A stretch of 64,000 nt of DNA, taken from positions 55,913-119,912 of the forward strand of contig DJCM01000013.1 of assembly GCA_002430545.1 (NCBI GenBank), in the 5' to 3' direction. The notes below the pieces were generated by a model, which was not told the DNA's origin, made no database searches, and was given only the letters and a program-made list of their open reading frames with translations. Positions within the stretch are counted from its first letter, which is position 1. Every line of letters starts with the position of its first letter. This stretch comes from Flavobacteriaceae bacterium UBA5950. GTDB taxonomy: Bacteria > Bacteroidota > Bacteroidia > Flavobacteriales > Flavobacteriaceae. This document shows positions 26,644 to 35,378 of this stretch, one piece after another. Both the position numbers and the translations under genes were made by a program.

Positions 26644-28470
26644 CTACTCGTAGGCAGTATAATAAATCTCCAATTGCAACCGAAGATCAGGGTTGCTGTG
26701 GTTTGGTCCAGCAAGAATCACTCTCGTTGGGGTGCTGATTGTAGATTGTGGAATACTAAACTCTGTAGGAGAAATAACACCTGAAATTTGGGTGTTGATG
26801 AATGGTGAGCTCGTACTCAATCCAAGACGTATATTTTCAAAGTCTGCAGACTCACGAATGAGGTTGCTGATATGTTTAGTAATCACAAATTTGTATAAGG
26901 TTAGCTCGCCTTGGTCATCATATTGCGCAAGACCCCCAAAAGTTGTTTTGTTGTCTTCAGGATATGAGCCAGCACTTGCGTCGATTGAAAAATCTTCAAG
27001 GGGTGAGCCATCGCTCTCAGTAAACAAGTACAAACGGTTGGGTAAATCTTTAATGCCCAATGCATTGATTTTCTGCTGGTCAACGTGTAAAATGAGATTG
27101 GCTTCATTGATCAGCCAAGGGTTTGCTTGAAGGTTTTCCAGTTGCAATTGGCCATCAGCGCCTGCAAATAAATCAATAGTGGAGAAAACACCTAACCCCC
27201 CTTTGAGGTATATATTTTGTCCATCATCATTTCCACTTAATGCTGTTTGAATTTCGGAATCGGGTGCCGATTGTGTGATGGTATTAAATCGAACCCCACG
27301 CAAGTTGATGCTAAACGTCGATGAACTGTCTTGAGAAACATAGTCATCTGCATTTGCTGCATCACCATCATCACTAAGCGTTAGTTCTTTATAATCGTAA
27401 TTTATTTTGATCTGCCCAGCCCCAAAATTGAGTTGCATCAGTAATGGATTGGTTGGTTGCATATCGATCACAATTCCATTGAAATATTCTTGAAAACGAT
27501 TGTTGTCAATGATCACATCATCCCCCTCTTTATCAAGGATATACTGCTGAAAAAAAGAGGTGTCTAAGGGGATTCTAATGCGTGGGGTCAGTCGTTGATT
27601 TAATTCTGTTGACTCATCAACATCATCAGTTTCAGGATCGTCTTCTTTGAAATAAACGATTTCGTTAAAATCAAGTGTTATTTTGTCATCAAACAAAGTA
27701 ATTGATGTCAACCCATCTTGAACGAAGTCTATGTCAGAATAAAACATGTTATCTGATTCAAAATTATTATTGGGGTCAAGCGTCGATAAATAATAATCTA
27801 ATTTTTTGACTTGAAAATGTAGCTCTTGGTCAGTGTCGCCGAACAAGTAGTCAATTTCATATACATTCGCTTCGTTATCAGGATTTACTGTTTCGTCATC
27901 TTCCGCATCATTCAGACCATCTCCATCAGTGTCGGGGTTGAGTGGATCGAGGTTTCCAGACCTTGACTCGTCAGCGTCAGTGAGAGTATCACCATCTGAG
28001 TCACTTTGGGGGTCATAGGGATCTGCGTCAAGGGAATCAATCACGCCATCACCATCTCGATCGCGTTGATTAGTGTAGAATGGTATTTCCAACCACACTT
28101 CTGTTACTGTTTCTTGCTCATCATGTGGGTTCTTGTTGGTCGTGTCTGAGCTGACTCCATTCGTTTCGGTATCTGAACTCATACTTCCAAAAGTTCCGGT
28201 TGAGCTTGTGGCTAGGCTCAATTGAGTCGTAAAGCTCGCCTTGGTATTTCCAAACACAGCATCTTCATACTCTCCCAAAGAAAAAAAAGACAGATTGTCT
28301 GTTCGAACGACTTCAATGGACTTGTGCTCAGCTCCAACTGGGGCAGTTTCTTTTTCAATGACAAAAGTATCTGATGGAAGTAGCGATGCCCCTAGATCAT
28401 TGAATTCTTTTTCACAAGAGGAGACAAAGAGTAAAATGGCAAATAACCCAACGGATAATTTGAAATTCAT
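26644..28470 (-). CDS. DUF4270 lipoprotein with thrombospondin type 3 repeats
   Basis: The 608-residue protein has a lipoprotein signal with Cys19 (FVSSCEKEF), followed by acidic residues. The rest matches the DUF4270 family, predicted surface or outer-membrane lipoproteins conserved beside the glycogen-synthase-like gene in Flavobacteriia. Residues about 136-192 hold calcium-binding aspartate repeats of thrombospondin type 3 form (DRDGDGVIDSLDADPYDP, DSDGDTLTDADESRSG, DTDGDGLNDAEDDE). They look like an insertion in the family core. The start overlaps the end of the upstream gene by four bases, so the two are co-translated. The function is unknown. Confidence 0.8.
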   Translation of the reverse strand: MNFKLSVGLFAILLFVSSCEKEFNDLGASLLPSDTFVIEKETAPVGAEHKSIEVVRTDNLSFFSLGEYEDAVFGNTKASFTTQLSLATSSTGTFGSMSSDTETNGVSSDTTNKNPHDEQETVTEVWLEIPFYTNQRDRDGDGVIDSLDADPYDPQSDSDGDTLTDADESRSGNLDPLNPDTDGDGLNDAEDDETVNPDNEANVYEIDYLFGDTDQELHFQVKKLDYYLSTLDPNNNFESDNMFYSDIDFVQDGLTSITLFDDKITLDFNEIVYFKEDDPETDDVDESTELNQRLTPRIRIPLDTSFFQQYILDKEGDDVIIDNNRFQEYFNGIVIDMQPTNPLLMQLNFGAGQIKINYDYKELTLSDDGDAANADDYVSQDSSSTFSINLRGVRFNTITQSAPDSEIQTALSGNDDGQNIYLKGGLGVFSTIDLFAGADGQLQLENLQANPWLINEANLILHVDQQKINALGIKDLPNRLYLFTESDGSPLEDFSIDASAGSYPEDNKTTFGGLAQYDDQGELTLYKFVITKHISNLIRESADFENIRLGLSTSSPFINTQISGVISPTEFSIPQSTISTPTRVILAGPNHSNPDLRLQLEIYYTAYE

Positions 28471-29285
28471 TTCTCTAACTTGAGGATTTGGTTTGTGTAA
28501 AATTCATTATAATCCTCCTCAAAACTTTCTTTGGAAGAGGAATGAAGTATGGGTTTGTTGGAAGATAAAATTTCTTTCTTCACACTTTTATCGATGTCAG
28601 TATCTGCAATAATCAAACCATCGGAGTTGGCTATCGCATTTTTTGCGAGAGCAGAAAAATTGGGGGTTTTCAGACCTTTGGTCAACTCAACATCTAGGCC
28701 ATCAAAGGCTAATTTTTTAATCAGGTTAGAGGAAAGAGGTTCTTCAAATGGTGTATTAAAAATTGAAGAAACGACTTTGGTGTTGGCCAAAATTGGTTCA
28801 TCTGTGTAATAATGCTTGCAATAAAGCGGCATCAGCATCGCAATCCATCCTTGCACATGAATAATATCGGGAGCCCAATTGAGTTTTTTGACTGTTTCAA
28901 TCACACCTTTAGCAAAAAAGATCGCTCGTTCATCATTGTCTTTATACAACTTCCCATTTTCATCTTTTTCCAACTGTCTTCCTTTAAAGTAGTCTTCGTT
29001 ATCAATGAAATAAACCTGCATGCGTTCTTTTGGAATAGAAGCAACCTTTATGATCAAAGGCACATCGATATCATTGATCACAAGATTCATTCCTGAAAGA
29101 CGAATTACTTCGTGTAACTGATGGCGGCGTTCGTTGATCAAACCATACTTTGGAATAAAAATTCGGGTTTGTCCACCAACCTCATTTACCATTTTAGGAA
29201 GAGAGAAGGTCATCGTTGATAAATTCGATTCTGGTAGATAAGGAACCACCTCAGATGAAACGAATAGGACTTTTTTATCTGTCAT
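28467..29285 (-). CDS. Short glycogen/starch synthase-like protein (GT5 N-terminal half)
   Basis: The 272-residue protein begins MTDKKVLFVSSEVVPYLPES and shows the N-terminal Rossmann half of GT5 glycogen synthase (FSLPKMVNEVGGQTRIFIPK, later PDIIHVQGWIAMLMPLYCKH). The C-terminal nucleotide-sugar-binding half is absent, and the gene ends in an ordinary stop with DUF4270 overlapping. In Flavobacteriia this short form is common, so it is a genuine family rather than a fresh truncation. Glycogen synthase activity is doubtful. The ATG at 29285 is used rather than a TTG three codons earlier. It is divergent from panC. Confidence 0.8.
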   Translation of the reverse strand: MTDKKVLFVSSEVVPYLPESNLSTMTFSLPKMVNEVGGQTRIFIPKYGLINERRHQLHEVIRLSGMNLVINDIDVPLIIKVASIPKERMQVYFIDNEDYFKGRQLEKDENGKLYKDNDERAIFFAKGVIETVKKLNWAPDIIHVQGWIAMLMPLYCKHYYTDEPILANTKVVSSIFNTPFEEPLSSNLIKKLAFDGLDVELTKGLKTPNFSALAKNAIANSDGLIIADTDIDKSVKKEILSSNKPILHSSSKESFEEDYNEFYTNQILKLEK

Positions 29286-29382
29286 AAAACCCAAAGATTA
29301 TTCTTTTTGGAGTATGCGAAATTACGAAAATTATACCGAAGTTTGCCCATAATTCCTAACGGAAGGTGTTAAACTTTTCTAA

Positions 29383-30222
29383 ATGCCAAAAGTCTTCACG
29401 ACAGAAGAGTTGCGTCTCTTTCAAAGAAAAAACGACAACAATCGCAGTTGGGGTCTGGTTCCTACTATGGGTTCTTTGCACCAAGGGCATCTGAAACTCA
29501 TTCAAAAAGCATATGCAGAAAATGCTGTGACATTTGTTAGTATTTTTGTCAATCCCACGCAATTTGACTCCAAGAATGATTTAGAAAACTATCCATCAAC
29601 AATCGATGCTGATGTTGAGAAAATACATGCGATAGACCCAAATATCTGTGTATTTATCCCAAGTGTTGAAACCATTTATCCAAATGGTGCTAAAGCAAAA
29701 AAGTATGCGTTACAAGGATTGGACAAACCCTTGGAGGGAATGTATCGCCCTGGGCATTTTGATGGGGTTGCAACAGTCGTTGAGCGTTTGTTTACACTCG
29801 TTCAACCTGATGTTGCTTATTTTGGTCAAAAAGATTTTCAACAATTGCAAATTGTTTCTCTTTTGGCAAAACCATTGGGGATTGAGATTCGAAGTCTGCC
29901 AACCGTTCGCGAAGCCAATGGACTCGCCATAAGCTCTCGCAACAGTCACTTGTCTGACGAAGGCAGAGAAAGCGCAAAACAGATTTATAAGGCTTTACAA
30001 ATCGTTAAATCCAAATTTTCCTCCCTTACTATCGATACACTAAAAACGATGGCTATTCAAAAACTCTCCGAAACCCCTCAAATGGAGCTAGTGTACTTCG
30101 AAATTGTTGCAGAACACAACTTGAGTGTTGTGCAATCAAAGGCAAAAGGGGTATCTTATCGCGCCTTTGTTGCTGTTGTTGTTGAAGGCACCCGATTGAT
30201 AGATAATATCTCTCTCAATTAA
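29383..30222 (+). CDS. panC: Pantothenate synthetase
   Basis: The 279-residue enzyme joins pantoate and beta-alanine with ATP. It has the family signatures [16 protein letters not shown], with the HIGH-like nucleotide motif [42 protein letters not shown] and the KMSK-like region [17 protein letters not shown]. The ATG at 29383 gives a normal N-terminus. panD follows after 13 bases; PanD makes the beta-alanine that PanC uses. Confidence 0.97.
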   Translation: MPKVFTTEELRLFQRKNDNNRSWGLVPTMGSLHQGHLKLIQKAYAENAVTFVSIFVNPTQFDSKNDLENYPSTIDADVEKIHAIDPNICVFIPSVETIYPNGAKAKKYALQGLDKPLEGMYRPGHFDGVATVVERLFTLVQPDVAYFGQKDFQQLQIVSLLAKPLGIEIRSLPTVREANGLAISSRNSHLSDEGRESAKQIYKALQIVKSKFSSLTIDTLKTMAIQKLSETPQMELVYFEIVAEHNLSVVQSKAKGVSYRAFVAVVVEGTRLIDNISLN

Positions 30223-30223
30223 G

Positions 30224-30231
30224 TATATTTG
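30224..30231 (+). promoter_or_regulatory. -7 promoter element of panD, abutting the panC stop
   Basis: TATATTTG (then CAGC) is an exact TAnnTTTG match beginning two bases after the panC stop and ending four bases before the panD ATG. The predicted start is at or within a base or two of the ATG, so this mRNA would be leaderless. Read-through from panC is also possible. Confidence 0.55.
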
Positions 30232-30235
30232 CAGC

Positions 30236-30586
30236 ATGACAATCGAAGTTCTTAAATCCAAAATTCATCGTGTCACCGTCACTGGTGCAGAGCTGGATTA
30301 TGTGGGTAGCATTACAATCGATCCTGTTTTGATGGATGCTGTAGATTTGATTGCAGGCGAGAAGGTTAATGTTGTCAATGTAAACAATGGTGAACGCCTA
30401 GAAACCTATATCATTGAAGGGGTGAAAAACAGTGGGGAGATTACTCTTAATGGCCCTGCTGCGCGTAAAGCCCAAAAGGGAGATATCGTTATCATCATCA
30501 GTTATGCCCAAATGACTGTAGGAGAGGCAAAAAACTTTGATCCTAAAATCATCTTCCCTAATACAAAGACCAATACCCTACAATAG
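30236..30586 (+). CDS. panD: Aspartate 1-decarboxylase
   Basis: The 116-residue proenzyme makes beta-alanine from aspartate for pantothenate. The autocleavage site is visible as Gly24-Ser25 in DYVGSITID, where Ser25 becomes the catalytic pyruvoyl group. [12 protein letters not shown] and [20 protein letters not shown] are also typical. Length is normal. It lies after panC and three bases before the membrane protein gene. Confidence 0.97.
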   Translation: MTIEVLKSKIHRVTVTGAELDYVGSITIDPVLMDAVDLIAGEKVNVVNVNNGERLETYIIEGVKNSGEITLNGPAARKAQKGDIVIIISYAQMTVGEAKNFDPKIIFPNTKTNTLQ

Positions 30587-30588
30587 TT

Positions 30589-31551
30589 TTGTCTAAACCC
30601 CTCATTTCCGCATTACGCAACATCATCCCACTAAGTATTGGTGTTTTTCTCATCTACTACTCACTGAGCTCAATCACTGCAGATCAACGCTCACAGATTT
30701 GGTCAACGATTCGGCAAGCGCACCCCTTACCCATTTTGATTTCTGTCATCTTTGGTGTTATGAGTCATCTGTCTCGCGCATACCGATGGAAATATCAACT
30801 CAACCCATTGGGTTATCATCCAAAATTGATTAACCTCATAGGTTCGGTACTGGTCAATTATCTGTCAAACTTGGGCATCCCCCGCTCAGGAGATGTTCTT
30901 CGAGTGACAGTCATATCTGCCTACGAAAACATCCCTTTTTCCAAAGGAGTGGGAACATTGATTAGCGAACGAGTCATCGATCTTGTTATCATGTTGTTGC
31001 TCGTCTTCTCAGCGATCTACGTCGGAGGAGATTGGGTCAAAGCAGAACTCAGCGAATCATCTGGACTCCTCATGAGTTTTTATATCATCATAGTGTTGGT
31101 TGTTGCGATCATGGTGTTTCCTTTTCTGATAAATAGCGAGCGATTTCCTTTTTTGGCTCGTATAAAAAGCTTTTTTCTCAATATCTATCAAGGCATTTTA
31201 TCGATTGGTTCCGTTTCCAATGCGTATGCTTTTTGGGCACATACCATTTTTATTTGGGTGTTGTATATCATGATGTTTTGGGTGATTCAGTTTTCATTGC
31301 CTCTTTCAGCCACTCTCGGACTCGAGGTTATCCTTGTAGGTTTTGTAGCAGGAGGGCTTTCGATTACTTTTACCAATGGTGGAATTGGATTGTATCCACT
31401 TGCAGTCGCAACAGTACTCAACCACTATGGTATGCCCTATGAAATGGCGCTTGCCTATGGGTGGATTGCATGGTCAACCCAAACCATTATGATTCTCATT
31501 TTTGGTGGTTTATCTTTTGCCTTTTTACCTGTTGTCAACAGAAAAAAATAA
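30589..31551 (+). CDS. Lysylphosphatidylglycerol synthase/flippase-like membrane protein (UPF0104)
   Basis: The 320-residue integral membrane protein has about eight hydrophobic segments and UPF0104 motifs (SHLSRAYRWKYQLNPLG, then NLGIPRSGDVLRVTV and SERVIDLVIMLLLVF). The family includes the flippase half of MprF; no synthase domain is present here. A role in moving a lipid across the inner membrane is plausible but the substrate is unknown. The start is TTG at 30589, three bases after the panD stop. No ATG gives a complete first membrane segment. The panD-UPF0104-radA order is conserved in Flavobacteriia. Confidence 0.82.
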   Translation: MSKPLISALRNIIPLSIGVFLIYYSLSSITADQRSQIWSTIRQAHPLPILISVIFGVMSHLSRAYRWKYQLNPLGYHPKLINLIGSVLVNYLSNLGIPRSGDVLRVTVISAYENIPFSKGVGTLISERVIDLVIMLLLVFSAIYVGGDWVKAELSESSGLLMSFYIIIVLVVAIMVFPFLINSERFPFLARIKSFFLNIYQGILSIGSVSNAYAFWAHTIFIWVLYIMMFWVIQFSLPLSATLGLEVILVGFVAGGLSITFTNGGIGLYPLAVATVLNHYGMPYEMALAYGWIAWSTQTIMILIFGGLSFAFLPVVNRKK

Positions 31552-31568
31552 GTATCTTTCGGAGGAAG

Positions 31569-32915
31569 ATGGCGAAAGTAAAAACAGCTTTTTTTTGTAA
31601 AAACTGTGGCACACAGTACAGCAAGTGGCAAGGGCAATGCCATGCTTGTAAAGAATGGAATACCATAGCAGAAGAGATTTTGCAAAAATCAAAAACCGAA
31701 CCTTGGCAAGCACCCAAAGAATCACTAGCAAGCATTCCTATTCCCATTGAAGAGGTTTCTGAAAGTCAACAAGCGCGCTTGGCGACAAAAGATGCCGAAC
31801 TCGATCGAGTTTTGGGCGGTGGAGTGGTACCTGGATCGTTGGTATTATTGGCTGGAGAACCTGGGGTTGGTAAGTCCACACTACTCCTCCAACTGGCATT
31901 GGAAGTCGACTACCCAGCACTATACGTCTCAGGGGAGGAAAGCCTCACACAAATCAAGTTGCGAAGCAATCGAATGAGCAGTGGAAATTCACAATGTTAT
32001 TTGCTCAACGAAGCCAATGTGGAAAACATCCTTGCGCAAGCACAAAAACTCAAACCCAAACTTTTGATTGTCGATTCCATTCAGACCTTACAAACCAATT
32101 TGATTGACAGTGGTGCTGGAAGTGTATCACAAGTGCGAGAATCCACTTCCTTGCTACAGCGATTTGCAAAGCAGGTGAATCTCCCCATTTTTGTCGTTGG
32201 TCACATCACCAAGGATGGAATGATTGCAGGTCCCAAAATTCTTGAGCATATGGTCGATGTGGTCTTGCATTTTGAAGGGGATCGAAACTATATGTATCGC
32301 ATTTTGCGTACGCCCAAAAATCGCTTCGGATCGACCTCTGAATTGGGGATTTATGAGATGGAATCCAAAGGGCTTCGCGTTGTAGACAATCCCAGTGAAT
32401 TGTTGATTTCCTCAACAAGTCGCAACCAAAGTGGTCATGCAATTGCAGCCACTCTCGAGGGAATGCGACCCATGTTGATTGAATGTCAAGCCCTGGTGAG
32501 CTCTGCAGTCTATGGCACCCCTCAGCGAAGCACCACTGGCTTTAATGTCAAACGACTGAACATGTTATTGGCAGTTCTCGAAAAACGAGTAGGGTTCAAA
32601 CTGGGTGAAAAAGATGTGTTTCTAAACCTTGCAGGAGGCATACGGATTGAAGATCCCGCACTCGACCTAGCAGTAGCTGCTGCCATACTGTCGAGTAGTT
32701 TGGACGTGGTAATTCCTGAGAAATATTGCTTTGCTGCTGAAGTAGGGCTTTCGGGTGAGTTGCGCAATGTTCCTCGAGTTGAACAGCGTATGCAAGAAGC
32801 CGAAAAACTTGGATTCAAAACACTAATCGTGGCTCAAAAAAGTAAACTCCCGGCCTCCAAACTCGAAGTTATCGCGCTTGATAATATTCGTGGATTGGTG
32901 GAGCTGTTGTTCTAA
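31569..32915 (+). CDS. radA: DNA repair protein RadA
   Basis: The 448-residue RecA-like ATPase helps process recombination intermediates. It has an N-terminal zinc finger (CKNCGTQYSKWQGQCHAC), Walker A GEPGVGKST, the RadA-specific KNRFGST motif and a C-terminal Lon-like domain (FLNLAGGIRIEDPALDLAVA). The long frame starts at 31461 inside the upstream gene, but the conserved start is the ATG at 31569 (MAKVKTAFFC). A near-consensus -7 element TATCTTTC and a GGAGG lie just upstream. It ends convergently with the aldo/keto reductase gene, overlapping by four bases. Confidence 0.96.
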   Translation: MAKVKTAFFCKNCGTQYSKWQGQCHACKEWNTIAEEILQKSKTEPWQAPKESLASIPIPIEEVSESQQARLATKDAELDRVLGGGVVPGSLVLLAGEPGVGKSTLLLQLALEVDYPALYVSGEESLTQIKLRSNRMSSGNSQCYLLNEANVENILAQAQKLKPKLLIVDSIQTLQTNLIDSGAGSVSQVRESTSLLQRFAKQVNLPIFVVGHITKDGMIAGPKILEHMVDVVLHFEGDRNYMYRILRTPKNRFGSTSELGIYEMESKGLRVVDNPSELLISSTSRNQSGHAIAATLEGMRPMLIECQALVSSAVYGTPQRSTTGFNVKRLNMLLAVLEKRVGFKLGEKDVFLNLAGGIRIEDPALDLAVAAAILSSSLDVVIPEKYCFAAEVGLSGELRNVPRVEQRMQEAEKLGFKTLIVAQKSKLPASKLEVIALDNIRGLVELLF

Positions 32916-33949
32916 GGTGCTGGATTTGAAAACTGCTTCTGAACCAGGTCGATTTCTTCGAAAATATCGTCTGATAAAGTCAGTGCTGCCGATGCGATAT
33001 TCTCTTTGAGTTGTGGCATCGTCGTCGCGCCGATGATATTGGAGGTCACAAAAGGTTGGTCGGTGACAAAAGCCAAGGACATTTGCGCCAGCGACAATCC
33101 ATGTTTTTCAGCAATAGCAGCATAAAGCTCAGTCGCTTGTAGGGACTCTTCACTGTTGTATCGTGCCATTCTTGGAAACAACTGAAGACGGCTATTTTTG
33201 GGGCGTTTTCCACCGCGATATTTTCCCGACAAAACCCCAAAAGCCATAGGCGAATAGGCCAATAAACCCAACTGCTCACGATGAGCAACTTCGGCATTGC
33301 CCACTTCAAACTTGCGATTGAGAAGCGAATAGGGATTCTGAATGGTTTTCATTCGAGGGAGGTTTTTGAATTCCGATAGCGCAATGTATTTCATCGCACC
33401 CCAAGGAGACTCATTCGAGAGTCCAATATGTCTGATTTTACCTGCTTTGATGCACTGGTATAAGGTGTGTAAAATCTCTTCAAAATTTTCCTTCCACTCT
33501 TCATTCTCTTGCGGAACATACCCCAATGTTCCAAAAAAATTGGAATTGCGCTCTGGCCAGTGCAACTGGTATAAATCGATGTAGTCGGTCTTGAGTCGTT
33601 GCAAACTCCCATCCAATGCCTGATGGATGCTTTCTGGCGAAAATCCAGTACTGCGGATATGTGCTGTATAAGCACCTGGACCTGCTATTTTGGTGGCCAA
33701 AACCACCTGTTCACGATTGTTTCGTGAAGCAAACCAATTGCCAATGATACGCTCCGTTTCTGCATAGGTATCGGCATTTGCTGGTACAGGATACAATTCT
33801 GCCGTGTCGAAGAAATTTACCCCTTCCGAAAGGGAATAATCCATTTGTTCAAAACCCTCCGCTTGGGTATTTTGATTACCCCAAGTCATGGTGCCTAAGC
33901 AGATTTTACTCACACGAACATCCGAGTGAGGTAAAGTGGTGTATTTCAT
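32912..33949 (-). CDS. Aldo/keto reductase (Tas-like)
   Basis: The 345-residue NADP(H)-dependent oxidoreductase has the complete catalytic tetrad: Asp48 and Tyr53 (FFDTAELYP), Lys87 (LATKIAGP) and His130 (DLYQLHWPERN). The cofactor region near the C-terminus is present (SNIIGATTMPQLKEN). The WPERN segment points to the Tas subgroup. The substrate is unknown. The start overlaps the stop of xth by four bases, so the two minus-strand genes are coupled. Confidence 0.92.
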   Translation of the reverse strand: MKYTTLPHSDVRVSKICLGTMTWGNQNTQAEGFEQMDYSLSEGVNFFDTAELYPVPANADTYAETERIIGNWFASRNNREQVVLATKIAGPGAYTAHIRSTGFSPESIHQALDGSLQRLKTDYIDLYQLHWPERNSNFFGTLGYVPQENEEWKENFEEILHTLYQCIKAGKIRHIGLSNESPWGAMKYIALSEFKNLPRMKTIQNPYSLLNRKFEVGNAEVAHREQLGLLAYSPMAFGVLSGKYRGGKRPKNSRLQLFPRMARYNSEESLQATELYAAIAEKHGLSLAQMSLAFVTDQPFVTSNIIGATTMPQLKENIASAALTLSDDIFEEIDLVQKQFSNPAP

Positions 33950-34716
33950 AAATCCATGTTCAAAGTGACGCCAACAGGACAGTGGTCAGAATGGACAGCT
34001 TGGGGTAAGATAAACGCTCTTTCTATGTGTTTGGTTAAGGGTTCGGAAACCATTGCGTAGTCGATACGCCAGCCCTTATTGTTAGCACGAGCATTGGCGC
34101 GGTAGCTCCACCAGCTATAGTGGTGAGGGTCTTCATTAAGATGACGGAATGAATCCGAAAATCCCTGTTTGATAAATCCATCTAGCCAAGCACGCTCTTC
34201 GGGTAAAAAGCCAGAGACCTTGGCGTTTCTCACGGGGTCATGGATGTCGATAGCTTCGTGGCAGATATTATAGTCTCCGCAAATCACCAAATTGGGATAT
34301 TCAATTTTGAGTTCGTTGATATAGATTTGAAAATCATCCATATAGGTAAACTTAAACGCCAAACGCTTGGGATTGGTTCCCGAAGGTAGGTATAAGCTCA
34401 TGACCGATACCCCGTCGAAATCGACACGGAGGTTACGCCCTTCGTTGTCCATATAGTCGATGCCGGTTCCATAGACCACCTTGATTGGCTCTTGCTTGCA
34501 CAATACCGCCACTCCACTATATCCCTTTTTTTGGGCGGGATACCAAAAGTTGTGGTGATACCCCAATTCTTTAAACACACAAGGGTCAAATTGATCGAGT
34601 GTGGCTTTGATTTCTTGTAGACAGAGGACATCAGGAGAAGCTGCTTGTAGCCATGTTAAAAAATCTTTGCGTAATGCTGCGCGAATGCCATTAACGTTAT
34701 AGGAGATAATCTTCAT
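33946..34716 (-). CDS. xth: Exodeoxyribonuclease III (AP endonuclease)
   Basis: The 256-residue enzyme nicks at abasic sites in base excision repair. Family motifs are MKIISYNVNGIRAALRK, VLCLQEIKAT (catalytic Glu), YSGVAVLCK, VICGDYNICHEAIDIHDP and the terminal catalytic pair SDHCPVGV. Length is normal. A near-consensus TATTTTAG element lies about ten bases upstream of the ATG on the minus strand, suggesting a very short leader. Confidence 0.95.
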   Translation of the reverse strand: MKIISYNVNGIRAALRKDFLTWLQAASPDVLCLQEIKATLDQFDPCVFKELGYHHNFWYPAQKKGYSGVAVLCKQEPIKVVYGTGIDYMDNEGRNLRVDFDGVSVMSLYLPSGTNPKRLAFKFTYMDDFQIYINELKIEYPNLVICGDYNICHEAIDIHDPVRNAKVSGFLPEERAWLDGFIKQGFSDSFRHLNEDPHHYSWWSYRANARANNKGWRIDYAMVSEPLTKHIERAFILPQAVHSDHCPVGVTLNMDL

Positions 34717-34750
34717 ACTTGCTAAAATACAAAGTCACTATACAATTTTA

Positions 34751-34758
34751 TATTTTTG
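34751..34758 (+). promoter_or_regulatory. Probable -7 element of the 34780 gene
   Basis: TATTTTTG matches TAnnTTTG exactly and lies 21 bases before the ATG at 34780. No -33 TTTG is seen at 19-20 bases. Confidence 0.45.
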
Positions 34759-34779
34759 TTTTAACTATAAACCAAAAAA

Positions 34780-35373
34780 ATGAAAAGAATACTATTTTTT
34801 ACACCCATATTTTTTATGCTTGCTTCTGTGAACGCCCAGGAACAAGAAGTGCCAGCTGTTCCTGAAGTACCCGCAATCTATGAGGATAAAGAGGAGGAAA
34901 AAGTAATCAAAGTTGAAGTTGTAAATAATTCGTCTCTTGACGCTGCATATCCAAAAGGTGAAAACGAACTTAGAGTAAATGCCCTGAGTTTTTTAACTGT
35001 TAGTGACATAAACATATTTTATGAAAGGATATTGAACAGGTCAAGCAGCTTTGGCCTTTCAATGTTTATAAATGGAGGTGATGACGTTGGTGATATTACT
35101 GATAGGAAATTTGCTATAAACCCTTACTACAGATTTTACTTTTACAATTCAAAAGAATATGGTGCAAGAGGTTTTTTTGTTGAGGGCTTCAGTTCTTTTG
35201 CATCACTTGAGAGTGAATCTCTTCAAGTTTCCCTTGGAATGTCAATTGGTCAGAAATGGGTTAATACCAATGGTTTTTCTTTTGAATTATTTTTGGGACT
35301 ATCTCGTTATATAACAGGATCAGATAATGAACTATATGTACCAGTAGGGATTGCAATTGGAAAAAGGTTTTAA
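34780..35373 (+). CDS. Small secreted protein, probable outer-membrane beta-barrel
   Basis: I do not recognise a named family. The 197-residue protein has a signal peptide (MKRILFFTPIFFMLASVNAQ), then a short Pro/Glu/Val segment (EVPAVPEVPAIYEDKEEEK). From about residue 65 there are alternating amphipathic strands with many aromatics (INIFYERIL, AINPYYRFYFYN, GFFVEGFSSFA, LGMSIGQKWV), ending in IAIGKRF. A terminal Phe and even strand spacing suggest an eight-stranded barrel of OmpW/OmpX size. Base composition is more AT-rich than its neighbours. It lies alone between xth (divergent) and glyS (convergent). Confidence 0.6.
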   Translation: MKRILFFTPIFFMLASVNAQEQEVPAVPEVPAIYEDKEEEKVIKVEVVNNSSLDAAYPKGENELRVNALSFLTVSDINIFYERILNRSSSFGLSMFINGGDDVGDITDRKFAINPYYRFYFYNSKEYGARGFFVEGFSSFASLESESLQVSLGMSIGQKWVNTNGFSFELFLGLSRYITGSDNELYVPVGIAIGKRF

Positions 35374-35378
35374 GCTCA

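Noticed and set aside
31461..31568. Upstream extension of RadA inside the membrane-protein gene
   Set aside because: The residues are a shadow of the upstream gene in another frame; RadA families begin near MAKVKTAFFC.
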